From the NCBI RefSeq assembly GCF_035994185.1, contig NZ_CP108538.1:4999501-5063500 (forward strand): a stretch of 64,000 nt of DNA, in the 5' to 3' direction. The stretch comes from Streptomyces sp. NBC_01217. Lineage in GTDB: Bacteria > Actinomycetota > Actinomycetes > Streptomycetales > Streptomycetaceae. This document shows positions 17,893 through 26,475 of this stretch, piece by piece (position 1 is the first letter of the stretch; each line of letters starts with the position of its first letter). A program made the position numbers and the translations under genes. Below the pieces are notes generated by a model. That model made no database searches. It saw nothing but the letters and a program-made list of their open reading frames with translations, and was not told the origin of the DNA.

Positions 17893-19052
17893 CGGCGCTC
17901 CCGGCACCCGCCGTCGTGGAGTCGTCGGCAGGGGCGATACCCGGGGCGGCCTCCGCGGCCCGGATGCACGTAGCCGCGCTGGTGCCGGACGGGACCCTGC
18001 TGGTGGGGCCGCTGAACGGCTATCACCATGAGACGTACGCGTTTGTGCTGCCTGCCGAGGACGGTTCCGGCCTGCAGACCTGGTGGAAGTGCCGGTACCC
18101 ACGTGAAGGACTCCTCCGGTTCGATCCCCGTCCGTTCGCCTCGGAGGACGCGCTCCTGGGTGCTCTGCAGGGGCGCGTCACCCGCATACCTGTACTCGCC
18201 GAGTACAAGGGGGTCCCCATCTACTCATTCATCGAGGGGCGGACACTCGGCGAGGTCAGCCCCATCGGGACACCGCTGTCGGGGCGCCACCTGGGCCAGC
18301 TCGGCGGACTCTTCCGCGAGCTGGTCTCGATCGACGCCGACGAGATCGGCGTGGTGGTCGGCCCGCGGGCAGTCGGCAGGCCGACCGGCCGGGAGGACGA
18401 TTCGGCCGACTTCCTGACGCGGCTGATCGGCTTCACCGAGCACCATGTCTACCGCCGCCACGTGCAACGCTACGGATCTCTCTTCTCCGAACTCGGAGTG
18501 CACGGCGGCGGCCTGGACCGTCTGCGGAGCGAAGCCGCGAGGCTGAAACCTCGTCCTTTCGCTCTGGTCCAGGGCGACCTGCACCGGGAGAACTTCATCG
18601 TCGACGCGCAGGGTGACCTGTGGACCATCGACTGGGAGCTCGCCATGATCGGTGATCCGCTCTACGACCTGGCCACGCATCTGCATCTGATGCGCTATCA
18701 GGCCAAGGAGGCGGACCGGGTCGCCGGGATCTGGTGGCGGGCGGTCGGGGATCTGCGGCCGGAGTGTGTCAAGGGGTGGGAGACGGATCTGGAGGTGCTG
18801 CTCGCGTACAAGCGGGCGCAGTCGGTCTATACGGATGTGATCCGCGCCGCCCTGGCCCTGAATCAGCCGGGGCCGGGACGGGAGCCGAACCTGAGACGGC
18901 TGCCGCTGGTCGCATGGCGGGTGCAGCAGGCCCTGGTGGCGGCCCGGCGGCCGCTGGGGCTGGAGGCCGTGCCCACGCTGAGGCAGGTGATGTCCGTCTA
19001 TGTGCGGTGGTTCAGGACACACGCACCCGCGGTCACCGCATCCGCACCCTGA
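17889..19052 (+). CDS. aminoglycoside-phosphotransferase-like kinase
   Basis: A 387-aa protein of the APH/choline-kinase fold. Brenner motif LVQGDLHRENFIVD (catalytic Asp and metal Asn) is near residue 235, and the metal-binding IDWELAMIGDPLYDLA follows. The N-terminal lobe contains GPLNGYHHETYAFVLP as nucleotide loop. It has an extended C-terminus with several Arg-rich helices. The neighbours (two GntR, one HAD) suggest a metabolic kinase more than a resistance enzyme. GTG 17889 is the start. Confidence 0.85.
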   Translation: MTALPAPAVVESSAGAIPGAASAARMHVAALVPDGTLLVGPLNGYHHETYAFVLPAEDGSGLQTWWKCRYPREGLLRFDPRPFASEDALLGALQGRVTRIPVLAEYKGVPIYSFIEGRTLGEVSPIGTPLSGRHLGQLGGLFRELVSIDADEIGVVVGPRAVGRPTGREDDSADFLTRLIGFTEHHVYRRHVQRYGSLFSELGVHGGGLDRLRSEAARLKPRPFALVQGDLHRENFIVDAQGDLWTIDWELAMIGDPLYDLATHLHLMRYQAKEADRVAGIWWRAVGDLRPECVKGWETDLEVLLAYKRAQSVYTDVIRAALALNQPGPGREPNLRRLPLVAWRVQQALVAARRPLGLEAVPTLRQVMSVYVRWFRTHAPAVTASAP

Positions 19053-19127
19053 ACGGCGCTCCCGGCACTCCTGTCCGGGACGAACCGCTGAGGGGGCGGG
19101 GCGGGGGCGGTACTGAGGCAGGGGGCT

Positions 19128-20111
19128 TCAGGACCCTGTGGTGAGCAGCGCCTTTCCGATCAGGCTGCGTGCCTCGATCGCCGCATGCGCCTGCGAGGCC
19201 TCGGCCAGCGGATATACGTGGCCGATCACCGGCCGCAGCCGCCCCGCCGCCACCTCGGCCAGTGCCCTCCCGGCCAGTCGGGCGTGCTCCGTCTCCGTGA
19301 GCTGGACGTCCGCGATGCCGAACAGCGCGATGGAGCGCCGTGCCGCCTCCTGAGGGTCGACGGGGGCGAAACGGCCGGTCGGGGCCCCGTGGGCGGAGAA
19401 CCGGCCGCCTTCGGCCGTCAGCGGGAAGGCCGCCAGGCCGGTCTCGCCGCCGACCCCGTCCAGGACCACGTCGGCCGCGCCGCCCGCGTCCGCCAGTGCG
19501 GTACGGGCCCGCTCGGCCCATTCCGGTTCCGCGCCGTCGATCACGGTGTCGGCGCCCAACTCCCGTACCAGAGCGCCCTTCCGCTCACCGCGGGCCACCG
19601 CGACCACGTGCACGCCCGCCGCGTGCAGCAACTGCACCAGCAGCGTGCCCATGCCGCCCGAAGCGCCGAGGACCAGTACGCGCTCGCCCGGCTTCGGGGC
19701 GGTCCTCTCCAGCAGGGCGGCGGCCGTCGCCCCGTCGTGCACGAGGGCGGCGGCCTCGCGCAGCCCGACCCCGTCGGGCACCGGAGCCAGCCGGTCCACG
19801 GAGGCCACCACCCGTTCCGCGCAGCCGCCCGTGGCGCCGACGGAGGCGATGACCCGTCGGCCCAGCCACCCGGCGTCGACACCCTCGCCGACCGTACGGA
19901 CCGTGCCGGAGACCCCGCCGCCCGGCACGTACGGCGGGCGGATCGGGAAGTACTCCGTGAACCCGCCGGAGCGGATCTGGGTCTCCACGAAGCCGATGTC
20001 AACGTGGCTCACCTCGATCACCACCTCACCCGGACCTGCCATCGGCTCGGGCAGCTGGGCCGCCACCAGCACCTGCGGACCGCCCGACTCCCTGACCAGC
20101 ACCGCACGCAT
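19128..20111 (-). CDS. NADPH:quinone oxidoreductase (zinc-independent MDR)
   Basis: A 327-aa medium-chain reductase. GroES-like domain first, then the Rossmann fold with LGASGGMGTLLVQLLHAAG (GxxGGMG). Zinc-binding residues of alcohol dehydrogenases are absent, as in quinone oxidoreductases. ATG 20111 is favoured because MRAVLVRESGGPQVL is the normal N-terminus. It is divergent from a TetR gene that probably controls it. Confidence 0.9.
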   Translation of the reverse strand: MRAVLVRESGGPQVLVAAQLPEPMAGPGEVVIEVSHVDIGFVETQIRSGGFTEYFPIRPPYVPGGGVSGTVRTVGEGVDAGWLGRRVIASVGATGGCAERVVASVDRLAPVPDGVGLREAAALVHDGATAAALLERTAPKPGERVLVLGASGGMGTLLVQLLHAAGVHVVAVARGERKGALVRELGADTVIDGAEPEWAERARTALADAGGAADVVLDGVGGETGLAAFPLTAEGGRFSAHGAPTGRFAPVDPQEAARRSIALFGIADVQLTETEHARLAGRALAEVAAGRLRPVIGHVYPLAEASQAHAAIEARSLIGKALLTTGS

Positions 20112-20174
20112 CTGGACCACACCCTTCCGGCCGTCGGCGTCCGGCTCGTCCGGCGCCCGTGTGCCCACTCTCGG

Positions 20175-20198
20175 ACGTCAAGTCAAGTTGAGGTCAAG
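20175..20198. promoter_or_regulatory. TCAAGTTGA operator-like element between divergent genes
   Basis: TCAAGTTGA (20183-20191) is a palindrome flanked on both sides by GTCAAG/GGTCAAG copies. TTGACCT and TTGACTTGACG on the minus strand can serve as -35 elements for the oxidoreductase. The position, 17 bp before the TetR gene, fits a TetR operator. Confidence 0.5.
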
Positions 20199-20215
20199 GC
20201 GTACGCTTCATCGTC

Positions 20216-20881
20216 ATGAGCGGAGAGAAGCCCGGGCCCGGGACGGCGGCGCATGCGCCCCCTGCGGCCCCTGCGTCGATGAGCCTGCGGGAGCGGAAGA
20301 AGCGGCTGACGTATCAGGCGGTCTCCGATGCCGCGATCGCGATGTTCCTGGAGCGGGGCTTCGACAAGGTCTCGGTGGCGGAGGTGGCGGCCGCAGCGGA
20401 CATCTCCAAGCCGACGCTGTTCCGGTACTTCCCGTCCAAGGAGGATCTGGCACTGCACCGGTTCGCCGACCACGAGGACGAGGCCGCCCGCGTCGTCGCC
20501 GCCCGCGCGGAGACCGAATCTCCCCTGGACGCCCTGCGCCGCCACTTCCTGGACGGCCTGGAGCGACGCGACCCGGTGACCGGGCTCTGCGACGCCCCGC
20601 AGGTGCTGGCGTTCATGCGGCTGCTGTACGGGACGCCGTCCCTGGTGGCCCGCCTGTACGCCTACCAGGGCCGCTCGGAGGCGGCGCTCGCCCGTGCGCT
20701 GGGCGACCGGGTGCGGGACAGACTGGCCGCGGGCCAGATCATCGCCGTACAGCGCATCCTGGGCCTGGAGAACTGGCGGCGGATCGACGCGGGGGAGAGT
20801 GCGGACCAGGCGTACGGAAGCGCCGTCGAGGCGGCCGAACTCGCCTTCGTACAGCTGCGGTCGGGGCTCGGGGACGAGTAG
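20216..20881 (+). CDS. TetR-family regulator
   Basis: A 221-aa protein. The N-terminal HTH is canonical: ERKKRLTYQAVSDAAIAMFLERGFDKVSVAEVAAAADISKPTLFRYFPSKEDL (residues 24-77). The ligand domain includes LRRHFLDGLERRDP and a C-terminal helix pair. It likely represses the divergent oxidoreductase and itself. Confidence 0.9.
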   Translation: MSGEKPGPGTAAHAPPAAPASMSLRERKKRLTYQAVSDAAIAMFLERGFDKVSVAEVAAAADISKPTLFRYFPSKEDLALHRFADHEDEAARVVAARAETESPLDALRRHFLDGLERRDPVTGLCDAPQVLAFMRLLYGTPSLVARLYAYQGRSEAALARALGDRVRDRLAAGQIIAVQRILGLENWRRIDAGESADQAYGSAVEAAELAFVQLRSGLGDE

Positions 20882-20926
20882 GAGGGGGCGCGGTCGAAAC
20901 CGCGGGCCCGGCGCGCACGGCCGCCG

Positions 20927-22867
20927 TCAGTTGCCGGCCGGTATGTCCAGCGCCGTCCCGTACAGCCGGCCGATCCGGAGGCGGATCACCACGCGCCGGT
21001 CCGCGACGACCTGCCTCAGGAAGGCCGCCTCTTCCTCGGGGGTCCCGAAGCCCGGGGTCAGGGAGAGCAGTTCGCGGCCGGTCGCGTCGCCGGGCACGGT
21101 GGTCGGCTCCGACACCTCCGCCTCTCCCTCGGCGACCGCGAACGACCATACGTCCGGGCCCTGTACGTGCAGGGCGGCGTGCGGATCGTTGCGCAGCTGA
21201 CGCGCCTTGAGGCGGTCGGCGGTGGTGGAGACGCGTACGACGCGTTCCTCGGGACTCCAGTCGTACAGGACGGTCGACAGGTGCGGGTGCCCGGTGCGCC
21301 GCATGCTCGCCAGGGTCCCGAACTGCTGCTCGGTGAGCAGCCGCGAGAGCTCCTGGTCGGTGAGGGCGCGAGGAGCGGGGCCGGTCCCCGGCCGGCCCTG
21401 CTGCCCGGTGGCGGTTTGCACGGGGCGCCGCAGCACCGCGAACGCCACGACGAACGCGGTCACCAGGAGCCCCGTACCGACGGCGAAGGCCAGGTGGTAG
21501 CCCCCGGTCAGCGCCTCGGCGCGGCCGAGGCCGTCCGCGAGCAGGGTGTCGGTACGGGCGGCCGCCAGCGTGGACAGCACCGCGACGCCGATGGCCATGC
21601 CGATCTGCTGCGTGGTGTTGAACAGCCCGGAGACGAGCCCGGCATCGCCGTCCCGCGCCCCCGACATGCCGAGTCCGGTCAGCGCGGGAAGAGCGAGCCC
21701 GAAGCCCGCGGCGAGCAGCATCACGGGGAGCAGATCGGTGACGTAATGAGCGTGTACGGGTACGCGGGTGAGCAGGCCGAGGACGCCGATCAGCAGGACG
21801 AGCCCGGCCAGCAGCACGTTCCGGTCGCCGAACCGCGCGTTCAGGCGGGCCGAGACGCCCAGTGACACGGCCCCGATGGCGACCGCGGCCGGGAGCATCG
21901 CGAGACCGGTCGCCGCGGCACCGTAACCCAGCACGTTCTGGAGGTGGAGGGCGACCAGGACCTGGAACGAGTAGAGCGCGGCCACCATGAGGACCTGCAC
22001 CAGGTTGGCGCCCGAGACGCTGCGCGAGCGGAGGACCCGCAGCGGCAGGAGCGGGGTGCGGGCGGTGGCCTGGCGGGCGACGAACGCGGCGAGCAGTACG
22101 AGGGCGAGCGCGCCGAGGCCGAGCGTGGGCGCGGACACCCAGCCGTACGTCTCCACCCGGACGACGGTGTAGATGCTAAGCATCAGCCCGGCGGTCACCA
22201 GGAGCGCGCCGATGACATCGGCTCCGGCGGAGCGGCCGAGACCGCGGTCGGCGGGCAGCACGCGCACGGCGACGACGAGGGCCGCGAGCCCGATCGGCAG
22301 GTTGATGAAGAAGATCCAGTGCCAGTCGAGGGCGTCGGTGAGGACCCCGCCGAGCACCTGTCCGATCGAGGCCCCCGCCGCGCCGGTGAAGCTGAACACG
22401 GCGATGGCCCTGGCGCGTTCACCGGGCTCGGTGAACAGGGTGACCAGGATGCCGAGGCCCACGGCGCAGGCCATGGCACTGCCGACGCCTTGCAGGAAGC
22501 GGGCGGCGATCAGGACGCCGGGGGAGGCTGCGAGGCCCGCGAGGAGCGAGGCCGCGGTGAAGACTGCGGTGCCTGCCACGAACATGCGCTTGCGGCCGAT
22601 GAGATCGCCGATCCGGCCGGCGAGCAGCAGCAGGCTGCCGAACGCGATCAGGTACGCGTTGACGACCCAGCTGATACCGGCGGGGGAGAAGCCCAGGTCG
22701 TGCTGGATGGCGGGCATCGCCACGGTCACGATCGAGCCGTCGAGCACGGTCATCAGCAGGCCGGTGGCGATGACACCGAGGGCGATCCGGCGTGTGGCGC
22801 CCCGGACGGGGGCGGCGGCGGGGGCGGACACGGGTGAGGGAGGGGCGGAGGCGGCAGGGGCAGACAT
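20927..22867 (-). CDS. MFS (DHA2) drug transporter fused to a PPOX-class domain
   Basis: A 646-aa protein. Residues 1 to about 490 are a 14-helix DHA2-type proton-driven exporter with the antiporter motif (GRIGDLIGRKRMF) and LDGSIVTVAMPAI in helix 1. After a Pro/Gly-rich linker, residues about 505-646 are a pyridoxamine-oxidase-like split-barrel domain (RALTDQELSRLLTEQQFGTLAS, HPHLSTVLYDW, RLKARQLRNDPHAALHV) of the kind that binds FMN or F420. It lies downstream of a MarR gene on the same strand, and both genes are preceded by the same 12-bp box. Confidence 0.9.
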   Translation of the reverse strand: MSAPAASAPPSPVSAPAAAPVRGATRRIALGVIATGLLMTVLDGSIVTVAMPAIQHDLGFSPAGISWVVNAYLIAFGSLLLLAGRIGDLIGRKRMFVAGTAVFTAASLLAGLAASPGVLIAARFLQGVGSAMACAVGLGILVTLFTEPGERARAIAVFSFTGAAGASIGQVLGGVLTDALDWHWIFFINLPIGLAALVVAVRVLPADRGLGRSAGADVIGALLVTAGLMLSIYTVVRVETYGWVSAPTLGLGALALVLLAAFVARQATARTPLLPLRVLRSRSVSGANLVQVLMVAALYSFQVLVALHLQNVLGYGAAATGLAMLPAAVAIGAVSLGVSARLNARFGDRNVLLAGLVLLIGVLGLLTRVPVHAHYVTDLLPVMLLAAGFGLALPALTGLGMSGARDGDAGLVSGLFNTTQQIGMAIGVAVLSTLAAARTDTLLADGLGRAEALTGGYHLAFAVGTGLLVTAFVVAFAVLRRPVQTATGQQGRPGTGPAPRALTDQELSRLLTEQQFGTLASMRRTGHPHLSTVLYDWSPEERVVRVSTTADRLKARQLRNDPHAALHVQGPDVWSFAVAEGEAEVSEPTTVPGDATGRELLSLTPGFGTPEEEAAFLRQVVADRRVVIRLRIGRLYGTALDIPAGN

Positions 22868-22919
22868 CGGACTCTCCTGTCGGAGTGGGTCGACAAGAGG
22901 GACCGTAGCAGATGGTTTT

Positions 22920-22931
22920 GTTGCAGACTAT
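22920..22931 (-). promoter_or_regulatory. GTTGCAGACTAT box upstream of the MFS-PPOX gene
   Basis: GTTGCAGACTAT here is repeated exactly, in reverse complement, at 23481-23492 in front of the MarR gene. Each copy is 27-53 bp upstream of a start codon. This is a likely MarR operator. Confidence 0.65.
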
Positions 22932-22959
22932 TTGTTTCGGGCCTTGTTGTTGTGCTGGG

Positions 22960-23454
22960 CTACTTCTTGTTCTGGCGCGCGCGTCGGACGGTTCCGGGGC
23001 TCTCCACCGGGGTGGCCAACTGGCCTCCGACCAGCTGATTCAGGGCTCGCAGGAGGGCCTCCCGGTCGTCGGAGGGGAGGGCTTGCAGCGCGTCCTTGTG
23101 CACCCGGTCGACGATCCGCTGGCTCTGCTCGGCGAGCCGGGCACCCTCCTCGGTGACCGCGATGATCCGGGCCCGCCGGTCCCGGCCGGACGGCCGGCGC
23201 TCGGCGAGGCCCGCGCTCTCCAGGGCGTCCACGGTCACCACCATCGTGGTCTTGTCCATGTCGCCGATCTCGGCGAGCTGGATCTGGGTGCGCTCCTCCT
23301 CCAGGGCGTGGACCAGTACGCAGTGCATGCGTGCCGTGAGCCCGATCTCGGCGAGAGCCGCCGACATCTGGGTCCGCAGGACGTGACTCGTGTGGTCCAG
23401 GAGGTAGGAGAGGTCCGGGGCGGTGCGGGCGGGTGCCATGGCGGTCATGTGCAC
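22960..23454 (-). CDS. MarR-family regulator
   Basis: A 164-aa winged-helix protein: QIQLAEIGDMDKTTMVVTVDALESAGLAERRPSGRDRRARIIAVTEEG contains the recognition helix and the charged wing typical of MarR. It precedes the MFS-PPOX gene by 92 bp on the same strand. The start may be GTG 23454 or ATG 23448; neither has a clear ribosome site. Confidence 0.88.
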   Translation of the reverse strand: MHMTAMAPARTAPDLSYLLDHTSHVLRTQMSAALAEIGLTARMHCVLVHALEEERTQIQLAEIGDMDKTTMVVTVDALESAGLAERRPSGRDRRARIIAVTEEGARLAEQSQRIVDRVHKDALQALPSDDREALLRALNQLVGGQLATPVESPGTVRRARQNKK

Positions 23455-23480
23455 CAGCGTAACAATTCGGACTGTGGCGG

Positions 23481-23492
23481 ATAGTCTGCAAC
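23481..23492 (-). promoter_or_regulatory. ATAGTCTGCAAC box upstream of the MarR gene
   Basis: Exact inverted copy of the 22920-22931 box, 27 bp before the MarR start. It suggests autoregulation by the MarR protein. Confidence 0.65.
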
Positions 23493-23535
23493 CGTACGTT
23501 CTGCGGGTTCGCCTCGACCCGGCTTCCTGCGTCGC

Positions 23536-24444
23536 CTACCCGCGACGTCCGAGCAGCGTCATGTCCTCGTCGTCGAGGGTCAGCCGGCCGGCGGCCATGT
23601 TCTCCTCCAGGTGCGTGAGCGAGGCCGTGCCCGGGATCTGCACGATCGAGGGCGAGCGGGCCAGGCCCCAGGCGATGGCGACCTGGAACACCGTCGCGCC
23701 GTGCCGTTCCGCCACCTTCCGGAGGTTCTCGTCGCCGAGCTCGGTGTGCCCGCCGCCGAGTGCGAAGAACGGCATGTACGCGATACCGGCGTCCGCGCAC
23801 GCGTCGACGAGCGGGGCGTCCGCCTGGTCGAGCACGCCGAACCGGTTCTGCACGGCGGCGACCGGCGCGATCGACCGGGCCTCCGCGAGCTGCCCGGCCG
23901 TCACATTGCTGACGCCGAGGTGCCGGATCAGCCCTTCCTCGCGCAGCGCGGCCAGCACGGCGAACCGCTCGCCCAGAGACTCGGCGGCACCCGGACCCAG
24001 CCGCCCCACCCGCAGATGCACCAGGTCGAGGGCGTCGACCCCGAGGTCCTCCAGATTCCGCTCCACCTCCCCGTGCAACTGATCGGGGCGGGCCTCGGCG
24101 TACATCTCACCGGTCTTGTCCCGCAGCGGTCCGACCTTGGTGGCGATGGTGACGTCCGCGGGGTACGGATACAGGGCCTCGCGCAGGAGGTCGTTGGCGC
24201 GATGGGTGTCGGAGAAGTAGAAGGCGGCGGTGTCGATGTGCCGCGCCCCGAGCTCGACGGCGCGCCGCGCCACGGCCACGGCGTTCGCGGTGTCACCGGC
24301 GGGCCTGTTCCATCGCCCCGGCAACTGCATCGCGCCGAAGCCGAGCCGCGGGATGGCGACGGTGCCGCCCAGCTCGAAGGTGCCGGGGGAGGGAGAAGGG
24401 GAGGGGCCGGAGTCCGGCGCTGAGTTGATCGGTGCGGAGGTCAT
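23536..24444 (-). CDS. aldo/keto reductase
   Basis: A 302-aa TIM-barrel oxidoreductase. IPRLGFGAMQLPG at the first strand, GARHIDTAAFYF, IATKVGPLR, LRHLGVSN and the C-terminal phosphate-binding IVQIPGTASLTHLEEN are all in place. It would reduce carbonyls with NADPH. The catalytic Tyr region (DTAAFYFSDTHRAND) is present though slightly divergent. ATG 24444 was chosen; a longer in-frame start overlaps the neighbouring gene's end. Confidence 0.9.
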   Translation of the reverse strand: MTSAPINSAPDSGPSPSPSPGTFELGGTVAIPRLGFGAMQLPGRWNRPAGDTANAVAVARRAVELGARHIDTAAFYFSDTHRANDLLREALYPYPADVTIATKVGPLRDKTGEMYAEARPDQLHGEVERNLEDLGVDALDLVHLRVGRLGPGAAESLGERFAVLAALREEGLIRHLGVSNVTAGQLAEARSIAPVAAVQNRFGVLDQADAPLVDACADAGIAYMPFFALGGGHTELGDENLRKVAERHGATVFQVAIAWGLARSPSIVQIPGTASLTHLEENMAAGRLTLDDEDMTLLGRRG

Positions 24445-24481
24445 GGGGGCAGCATGGCGGCCGGCAGACGGGATCACCACC

Positions 24482-25096
24482 TCAGCCGAGCGGGGAGGCG
24501 TGGCCCGGTCTGCACCCGGAAGGGACGCTGTTGCCACTGATGTCGAAGTCTCCGCAGGTGAGGAAGACATCATTGAACTGGCCGACCAGGAACGCGAGCC
24601 CGCCGACGGCCGCGACGACGCCGACGACCGTCCTTCGCTGGCGTACGGAGAGCTCCGATTCCCCGAACAGCAGGAGTTGCAGGAGGACCCAGGTCAGCAG
24701 CGGGGTGCCGATGACGCTGATGATGCCGCCCACCAGGAAGAGCGTCTCGTCCAGCCAGTTGTCGCCGCGGGGCACGACGGCGGCGAGGACGAGCCACCCA
24801 CTGGGCATGGCGAGGCAGGCCCAGTACACCCAGCCGTGCCGCGGCCCGCGCTCGCGCATCAGCAGACCGGCCAGCAGTACGGCCGTGGACACCGCCCAGA
24901 GGGTGAGCACCTGGTAGTAGAAGATGACGCCGTATGCGCCGAGGGTGAAGGCGGGTTCCCAGATCGCGAGCGCTCCACCACCCGCGAACACGGCGGTCCT
25001 CGGCACCACCGAGGCGCCGAGGCCGCGCGGGCGGGCGGGGGCGGAGCCTGTGCCGCGGTCGCCGCCGCTGCCGCCGTTGTTGCCGCCGTTGTCCAT
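24482..25096 (-). CDS. hypothetical multi-pass membrane protein
   Basis: A 204-aa protein with about five or six hydrophobic helices after a Gly/Asn-rich N-terminus (MDNGGNNGGSGGDRG). The conserved-looking C-terminal segment DVFLTCGDFDISGN precedes the end. GGAGA lies 8 bp before ATG 25096. No family recognised. It ends 37 bp upstream of the aldo/keto reductase start, so the two may be cotranscribed. Confidence 0.72.
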   Translation of the reverse strand: MDNGGNNGGSGGDRGTGSAPARPRGLGASVVPRTAVFAGGGALAIWEPAFTLGAYGVIFYYQVLTLWAVSTAVLLAGLLMRERGPRHGWVYWACLAMPSGWLVLAAVVPRGDNWLDETLFLVGGIISVIGTPLLTWVLLQLLLFGESELSVRQRRTVVGVVAAVGGLAFLVGQFNDVFLTCGDFDISGNSVPSGCRPGHASPLG

Positions 25097-25428
25097 GGGG
25101 ATCCGTCTCCGGCATGGGGATATTTCCGCATACATTACCCAGATCCGAGATACTGCCGGGCTGCCCGCGGGCTGCGACTGAGCCGTACGGATGCAGACAG
25201 CATGGAGAACCTCGGCGCTCCCCGGCGGCAGCGCTCCAGCTCACCGGCCGCGCACGCCGCCGGGCACGGGGACACCCCTCCCGCACCCGCCCTCATCCGC
25301 CGACGCCAGCACATCGGGATCACACCGGGCCCGCCCCGCCCTGAACCGCCCACCGTCCGCCGCTACATCACACCCGAAGAACTCTCGCCGAGTCACATAC
25401 CGGCCGACACCATGCTGGCGTCACGGCG
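25097..25428. other. intergenic stretch, no convincing gene
   Basis: The 332 bp contain a plus-strand open frame from ATG 25202 that would run to 25510 and overlap the kinase gene. Its Pro/Arg-rich composition has no visible domain and looks like shadow coding or an old fragment. A TCACGGCG repeat occurs near 25425. No terminator or RNA was identified. Confidence 0.4.
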
Positions 25429-26154
25429 TCACGGCGTCACGACCTGCGGATGCGCGAACACCGAGTTGTCGATGACGACGTCCATCATCGGCAGCGGGTC
25501 GACTTCCTGAAGATAGATACGCTCAGCCACCAGATACCTGTTGCGGTGGATCGACTCCGCTTCAGATCCGGCCCAGTTCTGGTCACGCGCGGCGCCCCGC
25601 TGAACGGAAAGTTCCGCATCCACCCGCAACCAGACACGAAAGTCCCAGTACTCATTGATCTCGGGGCGGAAGGCGAAGACGCCGTCCATGATCAGCACCG
25701 TGTCCGCGCCAAGCGGTGTCACTTCGGATGAGTGGTCGCGCTGGGTGAGCGGGTCGACGTTGCACAGTGCACAGACTGTCGCTCCCGATGACCGGCAGGG
25801 ATCCAGCAGCAGACGCTTGACCGCCTCATAGTCGTACGCGTTGCGGTAGTACCCCTCGCCGGACTCCCGGTCGTACAGGTGTCGGTCCCGCCACGGCTTC
25901 TTGAAGTCGTCGAGAGTCGCCCGGAGTACTGGCCGCCCCGCAGCACCGATCCACTCGGCGAGTTCATGCCCGAAACTTGTCTTTCCCGCAGCGGTGAATC
26001 CGTCGATCCCCACGAGCAGACGTCCCTGACCGAGAGCCAGGATGCACTTCGCGATCTCTTCGACCAGCGTGCTGCGCTCGACGGAGGCCGCCGGAGGGCA
26101 GGGCTGCTGCCAGGACGAAGCCGAATGGTGGATGCCCGCCTGTTGCGCTCTCAT
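25429..26154 (-). CDS. uridine kinase-like P-loop kinase
   Basis: A 241-aa protein with Walker A GFTAAGKTSF (residues about 52-61) and LRATLDDFKKPWRDRHLYDRESGEGYYRNAYDYEAV, the uridine kinase/phosphoribulokinase-type substrate loop. LIMDGVFAFRPE corresponds to the Walker B region. The C-terminus reads EVDPLPMMDVVIDN. It probably phosphorylates a nucleoside or similar small molecule. It is an accessory gene at the start of the mosaic region. Confidence 0.8.
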   Translation of the reverse strand: MRAQQAGIHHSASSWQQPCPPAASVERSTLVEEIAKCILALGQGRLLVGIDGFTAAGKTSFGHELAEWIGAAGRPVLRATLDDFKKPWRDRHLYDRESGEGYYRNAYDYEAVKRLLLDPCRSSGATVCALCNVDPLTQRDHSSEVTPLGADTVLIMDGVFAFRPEINEYWDFRVWLRVDAELSVQRGAARDQNWAGSEAESIHRNRYLVAERIYLQEVDPLPMMDVVIDNSVFAHPQVVTP

Positions 26155-26475
26155 GAGGTGAACCTATCGGCTGGTTCAACGGCCAGGAGGGTCACACAAC
26201 AGCTCCGGATCCAGGCTGCCCACAGCGGATGACAAAGGCAAAGGCAAGGAGGTCACCCACTCCTTGCCACTTTCAACGCATAGCGCACCAGGGGGCTTGC
26301 GGCACGGCCCAGGACGTGCCGCAGAGTGGTTGGCCAAGGTCAGGACCTGCGGAAATAGCAGATCCGCGAAGTGTGTTGTGGTTTGTGGATGTATGGGTTG
26401 CGCGGAACGTCGAACTGCCGGGCACGCCGCCCGCCTCCCTGCATGTCGGGTAACACGTGGACGGCGGATCAAGCC

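Noticed and set aside
25202..25510. Plus-strand ORF upstream of and overlapping the uridine kinase-like gene.
   Set aside because: No domain, Pro/Arg-rich low complexity, no ribosome site, and it overlaps a supported gene.
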